Source: Prevotella sp. CAG:924
GTDB lineage: Bacteria; Bacteroidota; Bacteroidia; Bacteroidales; Bacteroidaceae
Length of the DNA: 64,000 bases
Assembly (NCBI GenBank): GCA_000431975.1
Contig: HF988582.1
Span: forward strand, 1-64,000
Reading direction: 5' to 3'
Shown: in pieces, positions 53,259 to 62,854 of the stretch
Layout of the letters: each line of letters starts with the position of its first letter
How positions within the stretch are numbered: the stretch's first letter is position 1
Notes under the pieces: generated by a model
Database searches by the model: none
What the model was told of the DNA's origin: nothing
Seen by the model: the letters and a program-made list of their open reading frames with translations, nothing else
Made by a program: the position numbers and the translations under genes

Positions 53259-54461
53259 ATGAGCAAGAAGAAAGTAGTAGTGGCCTTCAGTGGCGGACTT
53301 GATACCTCTTACACAGTGATGAAACTGACTCAGGACGGCTGGGATGTCTATGCCGCCTGCGCCAATACGGGTGGCTTCAGTCCTGAGCAGCTGAAGACCA
53401 ATGAGGAGAATGCCTATAAGCTGGGCGCCGTGAAATATGTCACCCTCGATGTGACGCATGAGTACTACGAGAAGTCGCTGAAGTATATGATCTTCGGTAA
53501 CGTGTTGCGCAACAACTGTTACCCCATCTCCGTGTCGTCGGAGCGTATCTTCCAGGCTATCGCCATCGCACGCTATGCTAAGGAAATCGGTGCCGATGCC
53601 ATTGCTCACGGCTCGACGGGTGCCGGCAACGACCAGATCCGTTTCGACATGACTTTCCTCGTCATGGCACCCGGCGTGGAGATTATCACGCTGACGCGTG
53701 ACCATGCCCTCTCACGCAAGGAGGAGGTGGACTATCTCAACAGCCACGGATTCTTTGCCGACTTCACAAAACTGAAATATTCTTATAATGTAGGCATTTG
53801 GGGTACGTCGATCTGTGGCGGCGAGCTGCTCGATCCGACCCAGGGCCTGCCCGAGGAGGCTTATCTGAAGCATGTCACGGCTAAGGAAGAGGAAGCCGAG
53901 CTGCGCATCGAGTTCAAGAAGGGCGAGATTGTTGCTGTCAATGGCGAGAAGTTTGACGATAAGGTAAAGGCTATCCAGAAGATCGAGGAGATCGGTGCCT
54001 CTTACGCCATCGGACGCGACTGCAATGTCGGCGACACGATCATCGGCATTAAAGGACGTGTGGGATTCGAGGCTGCCGCACCGAAGCTGATCATTGAGGC
54101 ACACCGTCTGCTGGAGAAGTCAACGCTGTCGAAGTGGCAGCAGTATTGGAAGGATCAGGTGGCCAACTGGTATGGCATGTTCCTCCACGAGAGTCAGTAT
54201 CTTGAGCCGGTGATGCCCGATATCGAGGCAATGCTCACCTCTTCACAGCGTCATGTCAACGGCACGGCCATCCTGAAGCTCCGTCCGTATTCATTCCAGA
54301 CGGTGGGTGTCGACTCCCCCGACGATCTCACGAAATCGAAGCTGGGCGAGTATGGCGAGATGCAGCACGGTTGGACCGCTGAGGATGCCAAGGGCTTCAT
54401 CAAGGTCAGCTCTACGCCGCTGCGTGTCTATTACGGCATGCATCCCGACGAGCAGCGCTAA
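53259..54461 (+). CDS. argG: Argininosuccinate synthase
   Basis: 400 residues, standard. Joins citrulline and aspartate with ATP to form argininosuccinate in the cytoplasm. N-type PP-loop VVAFSGGLDTSYTVMKL (about 7-23), AHGSTGAGNDQIRFDMTF (about 110-127) and GIWGTSICGGELLDP region (about 172-186). It lies 129 bp after the GNAT gene. argH, the next enzyme, is not in the window. Confidence 0.96.
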   Translation: MSKKKVVVAFSGGLDTSYTVMKLTQDGWDVYAACANTGGFSPEQLKTNEENAYKLGAVKYVTLDVTHEYYEKSLKYMIFGNVLRNNCYPISVSSERIFQAIAIARYAKEIGADAIAHGSTGAGNDQIRFDMTFLVMAPGVEIITLTRDHALSRKEEVDYLNSHGFFADFTKLKYSYNVGIWGTSICGGELLDPTQGLPEEAYLKHVTAKEEEAELRIEFKKGEIVAVNGEKFDDKVKAIQKIEEIGASYAIGRDCNVGDTIIGIKGRVGFEAAAPKLIIEAHRLLEKSTLSKWQQYWKDQVANWYGMFLHESQYLEPVMPDIEAMLTSSQRHVNGTAILKLRPYSFQTVGVDSPDDLTKSKLGEYGEMQHGWTAEDAKGFIKVSSTPLRVYYGMHPDEQR

Positions 54462-54587
54462 GATACGAGGGCTTGTGCGGTACTGTCGTAACAGTGTCGC
54501 GCGGGCCATGGATAATTTTTTTTACGGGACGGCTGCAACTATTATAGGAAAGAAATCGTCTTAAAAGTATATATTAAGAATTATATT

Positions 54588-54782
54588 ATGACGACTTATA
54601 AGAAACTTCTTCGTTCACGCGATCGTTGGATAGCTGGTGTTTGTGGTGGCCTGGCCAATTATTTTGGTTGGGATCCCGCCTTGGTGCGCATCGGCTATCT
54701 GTTGCTTTCCCTTTGTTCCGCCGCCTTCCCCGGTCTGCTGATCTACATCATCCTGTGGATCTGCATGCCGCAGGAATCATGA
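54588..54782 (+). CDS. Small PspC-domain membrane protein
   Basis: 64 residues covering one PspC domain: a basic N terminus (KKLLRSRDRWIAGVCGGLAN), the YFGWDPALVRIGYLLL motif and a second hydrophobic segment (LLIYIILWICMP). In phage-shock systems this domain senses or transmits envelope stress; stand-alone short versions are common in Bacteroidota with no assigned role. It sits 126 bp after argG and 16 bp before argC, so it is transcribed with arginine genes. Any link to arginine metabolism is unclear. Confidence 0.88.
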   Translation: MTTYKKLLRSRDRWIAGVCGGLANYFGWDPALVRIGYLLLSLCSAAFPGLLIYIILWICMPQES

Positions 54783-54798
54783 TAAACAAACGGAATCA

Positions 54799-55842
54799 AT
54801 GATAAAGATAGGTATACTTGGTGGAGCGGGCTATACGGCGGGTGAGCTCATCCGTGTGCTCCTCCATCATCCCGAGGCACAGATCGTCTTCGTCAACAGC
54901 GAGAGCAATGCCGGCAATCTCCTCACCGATGTCCACGAGGGACTCTATGGCGATACGGAGATGCGATTCACCGACCAGATGCCCTTCGAGGATGTTGATG
55001 TGCTCTTCTTCTGCTTCGGTCATGGCAAGAGTGAGGCTTTCCTCAGAGAACACGACTTGCCGGCAGGCGTGCGGATCATCGATCTGGCGCAGGACTTCCG
55101 CTGGGATCCTACGGACGCGCCCTCAGCCAATCATTCGGGGTTCGATTTCGATGCGGCACCCATCATGAAGCCGGTGCCCGCCCGTCACGACTTTGTCTAC
55201 GGTCTGCCGGAGATCCACCGTGCTCTCATCGCACGTGCCCATCATGTAGCCAATCCTGGATGCTTCGCCACGTGCCTGCAGCTCGGACTGCTGCCCGCTG
55301 CCAAGATGGGACTCTTGAGACATGATGTGAGCGTCAACGCCATCACGGGATCGACGGGAGCAGGGGTGAAACCCGGAGCGACGACCCATTTCTCCTGGCG
55401 CAACAACAATCTCAGCATCTACAAGGCTTTCCGCCATCAGCATATTACGGAGGTGCGCCAGAGCCTGAAGGAGGAACAGGGATTCCTCGATGCCTCCATC
55501 GACTTCATTCCTTACCGTGGTGACTTCGCACGTGGCATCTTCGCTACGGAGGTAGTAAGGCTCGATCCCGGTTTCGATGCCGATGGGATCATTAATGGCT
55601 TCAGGGAGTTCTATGCCCGCGAGCCGTTCACGCACTACGTGGAGAAGTCACTCGATCTGAAGCAGGTAGTCAATACCAACAAGGCGCTTGTCCATGCCGA
55701 CATCATCGACGACAAGCTGCTGATCACATCCTGCATTGACAATCTGCTTAAGGGAGCAGTAGGACAGGCTGTAGAGAATATGAACATTATGTTCGGCATC
55801 GACGAGACGGCCGGACTCGGACTGAAGGCTTCGGCTTTCTAA
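54799..55842 (+). CDS. argC: N-acyl-gamma-glutamyl-phosphate reductase
   Basis: 347 residues. NADPH-dependent reduction of the acyl-glutamyl phosphate to its semialdehyde. N-terminal GILGGAGYTAGELIRVLLHH (about 4-23) for cofactor, catalytic Cys in HHVANPGCFATCLQLGLLPA (about 148-167, Cys about 155), then GSTGAGVKPGATTHFSWRNN. In this phylum the substrate may be the N-succinyl rather than the N-acetyl form, in line with argF' in the same cluster. Followed 11 bp later by argD. Confidence 0.95.
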   Translation: MIKIGILGGAGYTAGELIRVLLHHPEAQIVFVNSESNAGNLLTDVHEGLYGDTEMRFTDQMPFEDVDVLFFCFGHGKSEAFLREHDLPAGVRIIDLAQDFRWDPTDAPSANHSGFDFDAAPIMKPVPARHDFVYGLPEIHRALIARAHHVANPGCFATCLQLGLLPAAKMGLLRHDVSVNAITGSTGAGVKPGATTHFSWRNNNLSIYKAFRHQHITEVRQSLKEEQGFLDASIDFIPYRGDFARGIFATEVVRLDPGFDADGIINGFREFYAREPFTHYVEKSLDLKQVVNTNKALVHADIIDDKLLITSCIDNLLKGAVGQAVENMNIMFGIDETAGLGLKASAF

Positions 55843-55853
55843 AACAGACAATT

Positions 55854-56996
55854 ATGAATTTATTCGACGTATATCCATTATATGATGTCAACATCGTGCG
55901 GGGCAAGGGCTGCCACGTATGGGACGATAACAATCAGGAGTATCTCGACTTCTATGGCGGCCATGCCGTGATCAGTGTCGGTCATTGCCATCCCCACTAT
56001 GTGGAGATGCTGACTGCCCAACTCAACCGGCTGAGCTTCTATTCCAACTCTGTGATCAACCGTCTGCAGCAGCAACTGGCCGGCCGGCTGGGGGTGGCCT
56101 GTGGCTATGACGACTATCAGCTCTTCCTGATCAATAGCGGTGCTGAGGCCAACGAGAACGCGCTGAAGCTCGCATCGTTCACCAACGGACGCAAGCGGGT
56201 TCTCTCCGTACAGAAGGCTTTCCATGGCCGCACGTCGCTGGCTGTCGAGGTGACCGACAATCCTAAGATCATCGCACCCATCAACGACAATGGTCATGTC
56301 ACCTATCTGCCGATCAACGATCTCGAGGCATGGGAGCGCGAGCTGGCCAAGGGCGATGTCTGCGCTTGCATCCTCGAGTGTATCCAGGGCGTCGGTGGCT
56401 GCAATATGGTGGAAGCCGACTTCGCACAGGGACTGCAGAAGGCCTGCAAGAAGTATGGCACCTTCCTCATCTGCGATGAGATACAGTGTGGCTATGGCCG
56501 TACGGGCAAGTTCTTCGCCCATCAGTGGCTGGGCATACGTCCCGACCTCATCACCGTGGCCAAGGGCATCGGCAACGGCTTCCCCATGGGCGGTGTACTG
56601 ATCTCACCCGAGTTCAAGCCGGTGTACGGACAGCTCGGCACCACCTTCGGAGGCAATCATCTGGCCTGCACGGCAGCGCTCGCCGTCCTCGACATCTTCG
56701 AGAAGGAGCATGTCGTGGAGCATGTCGATGAGGTGGGCACTTATTTCCTCAGTCGTCTTCACGAGTTGGAGAAGACCGAGCCGCATATCGTTGAGGTGCG
56801 CGGACGTGGCCTGATGATCGGTGTAGTGCTCGACATTCCTCACAAGGAGGTGCGCTCACGGCTGATCCATGAGGAGCATTGCTTCACGGGCTGTGCCTCG
56901 ACAAACATTCTCCGCATCCTGCCGCCGCTGATCATCACGAAGGCCGATGTCGACGACTTCCTGGAGCGTCTGCTCCGTGTCCTGCACACGATGTAA
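55854..56996 (+). CDS. argD: N-acylornithine aminotransferase
   Basis: 380 residues, class III PLP-dependent aminotransferase converting the acyl-glutamate semialdehyde to acylornithine. Visible: YLDFYGGHAVISVGHCHP (about 31-48), NSGAEANENALKLAS (about 94-108), KAFHGRTSLAVEVT, the PLP-aspartate in LICDEIQCGYGRTGKFFAH (about 204-222) and the Schiff-base Lys in LITVAKGIGNGFPMGG (Lys about 235). Directly after argC. Confidence 0.95.
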   Translation: MNLFDVYPLYDVNIVRGKGCHVWDDNNQEYLDFYGGHAVISVGHCHPHYVEMLTAQLNRLSFYSNSVINRLQQQLAGRLGVACGYDDYQLFLINSGAEANENALKLASFTNGRKRVLSVQKAFHGRTSLAVEVTDNPKIIAPINDNGHVTYLPINDLEAWERELAKGDVCACILECIQGVGGCNMVEADFAQGLQKACKKYGTFLICDEIQCGYGRTGKFFAHQWLGIRPDLITVAKGIGNGFPMGGVLISPEFKPVYGQLGTTFGGNHLACTAALAVLDIFEKEHVVEHVDEVGTYFLSRLHELEKTEPHIVEVRGRGLMIGVVLDIPHKEVRSRLIHEEHCFTGCASTNILRILPPLIITKADVDDFLERLLRVLHTM

Positions 56997-57122
56997 AGAC
57001 GTGTGATGGATCAGGGTTACCCTAATCGGTCATTGGAAAGTCTGAAGGATTTAAATAATAGCAAAGTCTGTAGGCCAACGGCGATGGGGGCTGCCTCTCT
57101 AATCAGTTTATAGATATTTTTT

Positions 57123-57914
57123 ATGAAGATAGCAATCATTGGTGCCGGTGAGATGGGTGGCGCGTTTGCGCAGGGCCTGCTCAACGGCACGCTTTTTAAT
57201 GCCGCCGATATTACGGTGGCCAATCCCCATGAGGGGAAGTTGGAGAAGTTCGCACGACAGGGTGCCAGTGTGACGACCGACAACCGTGTGGCCGTGCAGG
57301 GTGCCGACTTCGTGGCCATTGTCGTGAAACCCGATGTCGTGCCGGCAGTGCTCGAGGAGATCAAGGACGTCCTCGACTTCTCTTCTCAGATTGTCCTCAA
57401 TATGGCGGCCTCGGTGTCGCTCCGTCAGTTGAAGGCGTGGCTCGCCACCGCTGATGGTTTCCCTTGTGTTATGCAGGTGTTGCCCAATGTGGGCATCGCC
57501 GTGCGCCAGTCGATGACGTTCATCGCACCCGATGAGTCGGACCAAGCTACCGTCGATCGGGTGAGGGCGATCTTCGACGATCTCGGACAGACTATCGTCA
57601 CTACGGAGCAGATGCTCCCGGCGGGGACGGCCATGGCAGGCTGTGCCATCGCTTATGTGATGCGCTATGTCCGTGCGGCCTCCGAGGCCGGTGTGGAGCT
57701 GGGCTTCAAGGCTGGGCAGGCACGCGACATCACGTTGCAGACCATCCAGGGTGCCGTGTCGTTGTTGAGAGAGACGGGCATGCATCCTGAGGCAGGCGTC
57801 GATACCGTGACGACGCCCGGTGGACTGACGATCAAGGGTCTGAACACCCTCGAGCGGTATGGTTTTTCCAATGCCGTCATCCAGGGCATTAAGGCAGGAA
57901 TGAAGGAATTGTAG
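57123..57914 (+). CDS. proC: Pyrroline-5-carboxylate reductase
   Basis: 263 residues. Last step of proline synthesis, NAD(P)H-dependent. Rossmann start MKIAIIGAGEMGGAFAQGLL (1-20), VVKPDVVPAVLEE (about 61-73), NVGIAVRQSMTFIAP and the C-terminal signature GAVSLLRETGMHPEAGVDTV and TTPGGLTIKGLNTLE (about 210-240). It follows argD by 126 bp and is closed by a hairpin, so it may end one transcript of the cluster. Confidence 0.95.
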   Translation: MKIAIIGAGEMGGAFAQGLLNGTLFNAADITVANPHEGKLEKFARQGASVTTDNRVAVQGADFVAIVVKPDVVPAVLEEIKDVLDFSSQIVLNMAASVSLRQLKAWLATADGFPCVMQVLPNVGIAVRQSMTFIAPDESDQATVDRVRAIFDDLGQTIVTTEQMLPAGTAMAGCAIAYVMRYVRAASEAGVELGFKAGQARDITLQTIQGAVSLLRETGMHPEAGVDTVTTPGGLTIKGLNTLERYGFSNAVIQGIKAGMKEL

Positions 57915-57919
57915 TGTCA

Positions 57920-57949
57920 CGACGGGGGCGGCGGATGTCGCCCCCGTCG
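57920..57949 (+). terminator. GC-rich hairpin after proC
   Basis: CGACGGGGGCG / CGCCCCCGTCG, 11 bp perfect, 8-nt loop, 5 bp after the stop. No T-run follows, so termination may be partial. Confidence 0.6.
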
Positions 57950-58103
57950 CGTATGTATCGGTGGCCTTGTCCGGTGTGTCTTCTTTCTGCATGCAGATGT
58001 TCCTGATTGCACATTGTTAGCGACGGTGTGTAAGATAAGGATGGTAAATCGGAAGATAATGAAATAATTCGGGCATTTCTACTGAAAATCCGATATTTCT
58101 TTG

Positions 58104-58111
58104 TATTTTTG
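58104..58111 (+). promoter_or_regulatory. -7 box of the XRE-cupin operon
   Basis: TATTTTTG, 22 bp before the ATG at 58134, without a clear -33 box. Together with the hairpin after proC it suggests that the XRE-cupin gene starts its own transcript. Confidence 0.45.
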
Positions 58112-58133
58112 AGACCGGAAAAAACGAATCAAT

Positions 58134-58691
58134 ATGGAAGAATCAGCTATACATCAGATCGGTGAGCGTCTAAAAGGCTTACGCGAGGTCCTCGACTTGA
58201 GTGTCGGTGAGTTGGCGGAGACCATGGGCTGCACGCCTGAGGAATACTTGAAAATCGAAAGTGGCGAGAGCGAGTTGCATATCAGCAATCTGCAGAAGAT
58301 CGCCAGGAAGTATCAACTGAGCCTCGACGAGCTTCTCTTCGGAGAGGAGCCGCACATGAGCACCTATTTTGTGACCCGAAAGGGAAAGGGTGCCAGCGTC
58401 AACCGTGTGAAGGCCTACCATTATGAGAGCCTTGCCAGCGGATTCCGGGGACGTATTGCCGACCCGTTCATCGTCACCGTCAGCCCTAAGCCCGACGGAA
58501 CGCCGCTTAATCGCAGCTCGCATCCCAATCAGGAGTTCGACATGGTGCTTGAGGGTACCCTTGAGATGACGGTGGGCACGAAGGTCATCGTTCTCGAGGA
58601 GGGCGACAGCATCTATTTCGACTCTACACAGCCTCATTGCATGCGTGCCCTGAACGGCAAGCCGGTTCGCTTCTTTGCAATAGTATTCTGA
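58134..58691 (+). CDS. XRE-family regulator with C-terminal cupin domain
   Basis: 185 residues. An XRE helix-turn-helix (about 8-65: IGERLKGLREVLDLSVGELA, with DELLFGEEP at its end) is fused to a cupin barrel (about 105-185: SSHPNQEFDMVLEGTLEMTV, EEGDSIYFDSTQPHCMRALN). Cupin-bearing XRE proteins usually bind a small molecule and control adjacent genes. The AMP-forming synthetase starts 22 bp downstream, making it the obvious target. The metal-like cupin residues (His in QPH, Glu in EFD) are partly kept. Confidence 0.9.
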   Translation: MEESAIHQIGERLKGLREVLDLSVGELAETMGCTPEEYLKIESGESELHISNLQKIARKYQLSLDELLFGEEPHMSTYFVTRKGKGASVNRVKAYHYESLASGFRGRIADPFIVTVSPKPDGTPLNRSSHPNQEFDMVLEGTLEMTVGTKVIVLEEGDSIYFDSTQPHCMRALNGKPVRFFAIVF

Positions 58692-58713
58692 TCAACCAGT
58701 CAAGAGAGAGACT

Positions 58714-60390
58714 ATGATAGAAAGATTTCTGAAGCAGACTCATTTCACCTCTGAGGAGGATTTCAAGGAACATCTGCAGTTTATCATACCCGAGAATTTC
58801 AATTTTGCCTACGATGTCATGGATGCCTGGGCAGAGGAGAGGCCCGACAAGCTGGCCCTGCTGTGGACCAGTGAGCGGGGTGAGGAGGTGCGTGCCACCT
58901 TCGGTGACCTGAAGCGGGAGACCGATCAGGTGGCGGCCTATTACATGCAGCTCGGCATCGGCCGGGGCGATAAGGTGATGCTGATCCTGAAGCGCCATTA
59001 CCAGTGGTGGCTCTCTATGCTCGCCCTGTGCAAGATAGGGGCCGTGGCCATACCCGCCACCCACATGCTCACGGCGAAGGATATCGAGTATCGCAACGAG
59101 CGGGCATCGGTCAAGGCCATCATCTGCTGCAACGACCGGTATGTCACCGATCAGATCCGTGCCGCCCTGCCAGCCAGTCCGACGGTGGAGGTTCTTGTGG
59201 CGGTCAACTCGATGTGCGAGTCCGACAAGCCGGTTCCCGACGGCTTTCACGACTTTCACAAGGAGTGGCGGGAAGCGCCGCCGTTTGTACGGCCTGAAAG
59301 AGTCAACGCCAATGATGATACGATGCTGATGTATTTCACCAGCGGCACGAGTGGTGAGCCGAAGATGGTGGCTCACGATTTCCTCTATGCCCTTGGCCAT
59401 CTGACGACGGGAGTCTATTGGCATCATCTCGATGAGCACAGCATCCATCTCACCGTAGCCGACACCGGATGGGGAAAGGCTGTGTGGGGCAAGCTCTATG
59501 GACAATGGTTCGCCGGGGCGACGGTCTTTGTCTTCGACCATGAGAAGTTCACGGCCGAGAAGATCATGCGGGCGATGGAGAAGTATCATGTCACGTCGTT
59601 CTGCGCGCCGCCGACGATCTATCGGTTCATGATCCAGGAGGACTTCTCTAAGTACGATCTCTCTTCCCTGGAGTATTGTACTACGGCCGGTGAGGCTCTT
59701 GAGCCTGCCGTCTATAAGAGATTCTATGAACTGACTGGCTTGAAGATGTATGAGGGCTTTGGACAGACAGAGACGACGATGACGTTGGGTACGTTCCCTT
59801 GGACGGAGCCTCGTCCTGGATCGATGGGTAAGCCTAACCCTCAGTACGATATCCGGCTGCTCCGTCACGACGGTAGTGAGTGTGAGGACGGCGAGCGTGG
59901 CGAGGTGTGTGTCTTCGTGGGAACTGACAAGCCGCTCGGACTGTTCAAGGGCTATTATCGTGACGAGGAACTTACGCGTCAGGCATGGCATGATGGGGTG
60001 TATCACACCGGCGATCTGGCATGGCGCGACCAGGACGGATACTATTGGTTCGTAGGTCGTGCTGATGATGTGATCAAGTCGTCGGGCTATCGCATCGGAC
60101 CGTTCGAGGTGGAGAGTGCGCTGATGACCCATCCTGCTGTTGTGGAGTGTGCGGTCACGGGCGTGCCCGATGCCGTCCGTGGCATGGTGGTGAAGGCTAC
60201 GGTAGTGCTCGCGAAGGAGTGGAAGGCGAAGGCGGGCGACGAGCTCGTCAGGACGCTGCAGGATCACGTGAAGCACGAGACGGCCCCCTATAAGTATCCG
60301 CGTATCATCGAGTTTGTCGATGAGCTGCCTAAGACCATCTCCGGCAAGATCAGGAGGGTGGAGATCAGGCAGAAGGACGCGGAAAGATAA
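58714..60390 (+). CDS. AMP-forming acyl-CoA synthetase (acetyl/medium-chain type)
   Basis: 558 residues. Activates a carboxylic acid to acyl-AMP and then acyl-CoA. ATP-binding motif LMYFTSGTSGEPKMVAHDF (about 204-222), the A5 motif YEGFGQTETTMTLG (about 347-360), the hinge YYWFVGRADDVIKSSGYRIG (about 444-463) and catalytic Lys in LPKTISGKIRRVEI (about 538-551). Similarity is to short/medium-chain synthetases. The substrate is unknown. It is paired with the XRE-cupin gene and ends 15 bp before proB, so it lies inside the proline/arginine region without an evident pathway link. Confidence 0.88.
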   Translation: MIERFLKQTHFTSEEDFKEHLQFIIPENFNFAYDVMDAWAEERPDKLALLWTSERGEEVRATFGDLKRETDQVAAYYMQLGIGRGDKVMLILKRHYQWWLSMLALCKIGAVAIPATHMLTAKDIEYRNERASVKAIICCNDRYVTDQIRAALPASPTVEVLVAVNSMCESDKPVPDGFHDFHKEWREAPPFVRPERVNANDDTMLMYFTSGTSGEPKMVAHDFLYALGHLTTGVYWHHLDEHSIHLTVADTGWGKAVWGKLYGQWFAGATVFVFDHEKFTAEKIMRAMEKYHVTSFCAPPTIYRFMIQEDFSKYDLSSLEYCTTAGEALEPAVYKRFYELTGLKMYEGFGQTETTMTLGTFPWTEPRPGSMGKPNPQYDIRLLRHDGSECEDGERGEVCVFVGTDKPLGLFKGYYRDEELTRQAWHDGVYHTGDLAWRDQDGYYWFVGRADDVIKSSGYRIGPFEVESALMTHPAVVECAVTGVPDAVRGMVVKATVVLAKEWKAKAGDELVRTLQDHVKHETAPYKYPRIIEFVDELPKTISGKIRRVEIRQKDAER

Positions 60391-60405
60391 ATCGACGAAA
60401 AGATC

Positions 60406-61479
60406 ATGAGCAAGAGAGTAGTAGTAAAGATAGGTTCTAACGTATTGACGCGGACCGACGGCAAGACCGATGTCACGCGCATCTCCTCCCTAGTTGATCA
60501 GGTGGTGTGGATGCGCCGTCATGGTTATCAGGTTATTCTGGTCTCTTCAGGAGCGGTTTCTTGTGGTCGTGACGAGTATCACGCTGACAGGAAGCTCGAC
60601 CACGTGCGGCAGCGCCAGCTGTTCTCAGCCATCGGGCAGGTGAAGCTCGTGGGACTTTATTATGATCTCTTCCGCGAGTATGGCGTCACTATCGGACAGG
60701 TACTGACGATGAAGGAGAGCTTCTCCACGCGCGTAGAGTATCTCACTCAGCGGCAGTGTATGGAGGTGATGCTCGACAATGGTGTCTTGCCCATCGTCAA
60801 TGAGAACGATACGGTGAGCGTCACGGAGCTGATGTTCACCGATAACGACGAACTATCCGGACTTGTAGCCTCAATGATGGGTGCTGATACGTTGGTTATC
60901 CTCACCAATGTGGACGGCATCTACGATGGCAAGCCCTCCGATCCTCATGCCCGCGTCATCCCGATGGTCGACTACGATCGCGATCTGAGTGAGTATATCC
61001 TCAACACAAGGAGCGATTTCGGACGTGGAGGCATGCTGACCAAGACGCACATCGCGTCGAAGGTGGCTGAGGAGGGCATACGGGTGGTCATTGCCAACGG
61101 GCGTACCGACGACATCCTTATCCGCCTGTTCGAGCATCCGCAGGACACGGTCCACACCGAGTTCAGGCCCAATCCCAACCCCGCCTCTACGATGAAAAAA
61201 TGGATCGCCCACAGCGAGAGTTTTGCTAAGGGTGTCGTACGCATCAATACCGAGGCGGTCAAGGCTCTGACGGGCGACAAGGCGGTGAGCCTTCTGCTTG
61301 TCGGTGTCACGGCGGTCGAGGGCGACTTCGACGAGGGCGACATCATCAATATCCAGTCGCCCGATGGCAGGACGATAGCTGTCGGACGATCGGCCTATAC
61401 TGCGTGCGAGGCGAGGGTAAGGATGGGCATGCACGACCAAAAGCCTCTCGTTCATTACGACTATCTCTATTTGGAATAG
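60406..61479 (+). CDS. proB: Glutamate 5-kinase
   Basis: 357 residues. First step of proline synthesis from glutamate, feedback-inhibited by proline in the family. Amino acid kinase domain with VVVKIGSNVLTR (about 4-15), ILVSSGAVSCGRDEY (about 45-59), PIVNENDTVSV and GRGGMLTKTHIASKVAEEGI (about 205-224), followed by a C-terminal PUA domain (about 275-355). Length with PUA is normal. It is followed by proA, 90 bp downstream. Confidence 0.95.
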   Translation: MSKRVVVKIGSNVLTRTDGKTDVTRISSLVDQVVWMRRHGYQVILVSSGAVSCGRDEYHADRKLDHVRQRQLFSAIGQVKLVGLYYDLFREYGVTIGQVLTMKESFSTRVEYLTQRQCMEVMLDNGVLPIVNENDTVSVTELMFTDNDELSGLVASMMGADTLVILTNVDGIYDGKPSDPHARVIPMVDYDRDLSEYILNTRSDFGRGGMLTKTHIASKVAEEGIRVVIANGRTDDILIRLFEHPQDTVHTEFRPNPNPASTMKKWIAHSESFAKGVVRINTEAVKALTGDKAVSLLLVGVTAVEGDFDEGDIINIQSPDGRTIAVGRSAYTACEARVRMGMHDQKPLVHYDYLYLE

Positions 61480-61569
61480 ACAGCATATATAATTAAGGTG
61501 TCGGCAGGGACTGCTTGGGATGTCCTCCGCGGTGTCTCTCCACCTGTCTTCTTTTCAACGCTATTGATT

Positions 61570-62835
61570 ATGACAGCAGTAACAGATACGCTACAACGTG
61601 TGAAGCTGGCTTCGCGCCGGCTGTCACAGATCGACGATACACGGCGCAGCAAGGTGCTCCTGGCGGTGGCCGATGCCATCGAGGCACGGCAGGACAGTCT
61701 CCTTCGTGCCAACGCTCGGGACCTGAGCCGGATGGATCCGGCGAGCCCGCTCTACGACCGACTGCTCCTGACGCCGGAACGGCTGAGGGGGATTGCCGGC
61801 GACATGCGCCATGTGGCGGCGCTTCCGTCACCTCTGGGACGCACGCTGTGCGACAGGACGCTCGACAATGGTTTGCGGCTGCGTCGACTCTCGGTGCCCT
61901 TCGGGGTTATCGGCGTCATCTACGAGGCCCGTCCGAATGTCACCTACGATGTGTTTGCCCTCTGTATGAAGAGCGGCAATGCTTGTGTCCTCAAGGGCGG
62001 TCACGATGCCGACGAGAGCAACCGGGCTGCCGTGGCCCTCATCCATGAGGTGCTGGCACAGCAGGATTTCGATCCCGATGTCGTCGCCCTGCTGCCCGCC
62101 ACGCACGAAGCGACGGGTGAGATGCTGGGGGCCGTCGGGCTGATCGATGTGTGCATCCCCCGTGGTGGTCGTCGTCTGATTGACTTCGTGCGCGACACGG
62201 CGAAGGTGCCGGTGATCGAGACGGGAGCAGGTGTGGTCGACACCTATCTGCATGCCGATGCCGACCCGGCGATGGCCTCACGGATCGTGATGAATGCTAA
62301 GACGCGCCGTGTGTCGGTGTGCAACGCGCTCGACTGCCTCCTCGTTCATGCCTCCCTGCTCGATAGGCTTCCTGCCATCCTTGCTCCGCTGGCGACGAGA
62401 CAGGTCATCCTCTATGCCGACGAGCAGGCCTATAGGGCTCTTGATGGCCGCTATCAGCCGGCCGATGGCAGCAGCACGCTGCTCTATCCTGCAGGACCCG
62501 ACAGCTGGGGCACGGAATATATGGACTATAAGATGGCCGTACGCACAGTCGACGATCTCGATGAGGCGCTCGAGCATATCGCCCGCTATGGCAGCGGGCA
62601 CTCCGAGGCCATCGTCACCGCCTCCGAGACGGTGGCACGTAGGTTCCAGGCTGCCGTCGATGCGGCTTGTGTCTATTGGAACGCACCGACCTCCTTCACC
62701 GACGGCGCACAGTTCGGACTGGGAGCTGAGATAGGCATCAGCACCCAGAAGCTCGGACCGCGCGGTCCTATGGGACTCGAGGAGATGACCACCTACAAGT
62801 GGGTCATCGATGGTGACGGACAGATAAGATCATAA
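61570..62835 (+). CDS. proA: Glutamate-5-semialdehyde dehydrogenase (gamma-glutamyl phosphate reductase)
   Basis: 421 residues, started at MTAVTDTLQRVKLAS; an in-frame GTG upstream is less likely. NADPH-dependent second step of proline synthesis. Visible: VPFGVIGVIYEARPNVTYDV (about 112-131), CVLKGGHDADESNR, the IPRGGRRLIDFVRD stretch, catalytic Cys in TRRVSVCNALDCLLVH (Cys about 248) and the C-terminal QKLGPRGPMGLEEMTTYKW. The order proB-proA-argF' is tight (19 bp between the last two). Confidence 0.95.
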   Translation: MTAVTDTLQRVKLASRRLSQIDDTRRSKVLLAVADAIEARQDSLLRANARDLSRMDPASPLYDRLLLTPERLRGIAGDMRHVAALPSPLGRTLCDRTLDNGLRLRRLSVPFGVIGVIYEARPNVTYDVFALCMKSGNACVLKGGHDADESNRAAVALIHEVLAQQDFDPDVVALLPATHEATGEMLGAVGLIDVCIPRGGRRLIDFVRDTAKVPVIETGAGVVDTYLHADADPAMASRIVMNAKTRRVSVCNALDCLLVHASLLDRLPAILAPLATRQVILYADEQAYRALDGRYQPADGSSTLLYPAGPDSWGTEYMDYKMAVRTVDDLDEALEHIARYGSGHSEAIVTASETVARRFQAAVDAACVYWNAPTSFTDGAQFGLGAEIGISTQKLGPRGPMGLEEMTTYKWVIDGDGQIRS

Positions 62836-62854
62836 TTAACAACTAACACATAAT

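Noticed and set aside
58624..60276. 550-residue minus-strand frame
   Set aside because: Antisense to the acyl-CoA synthetase; long only because of high GC and biased codon use.
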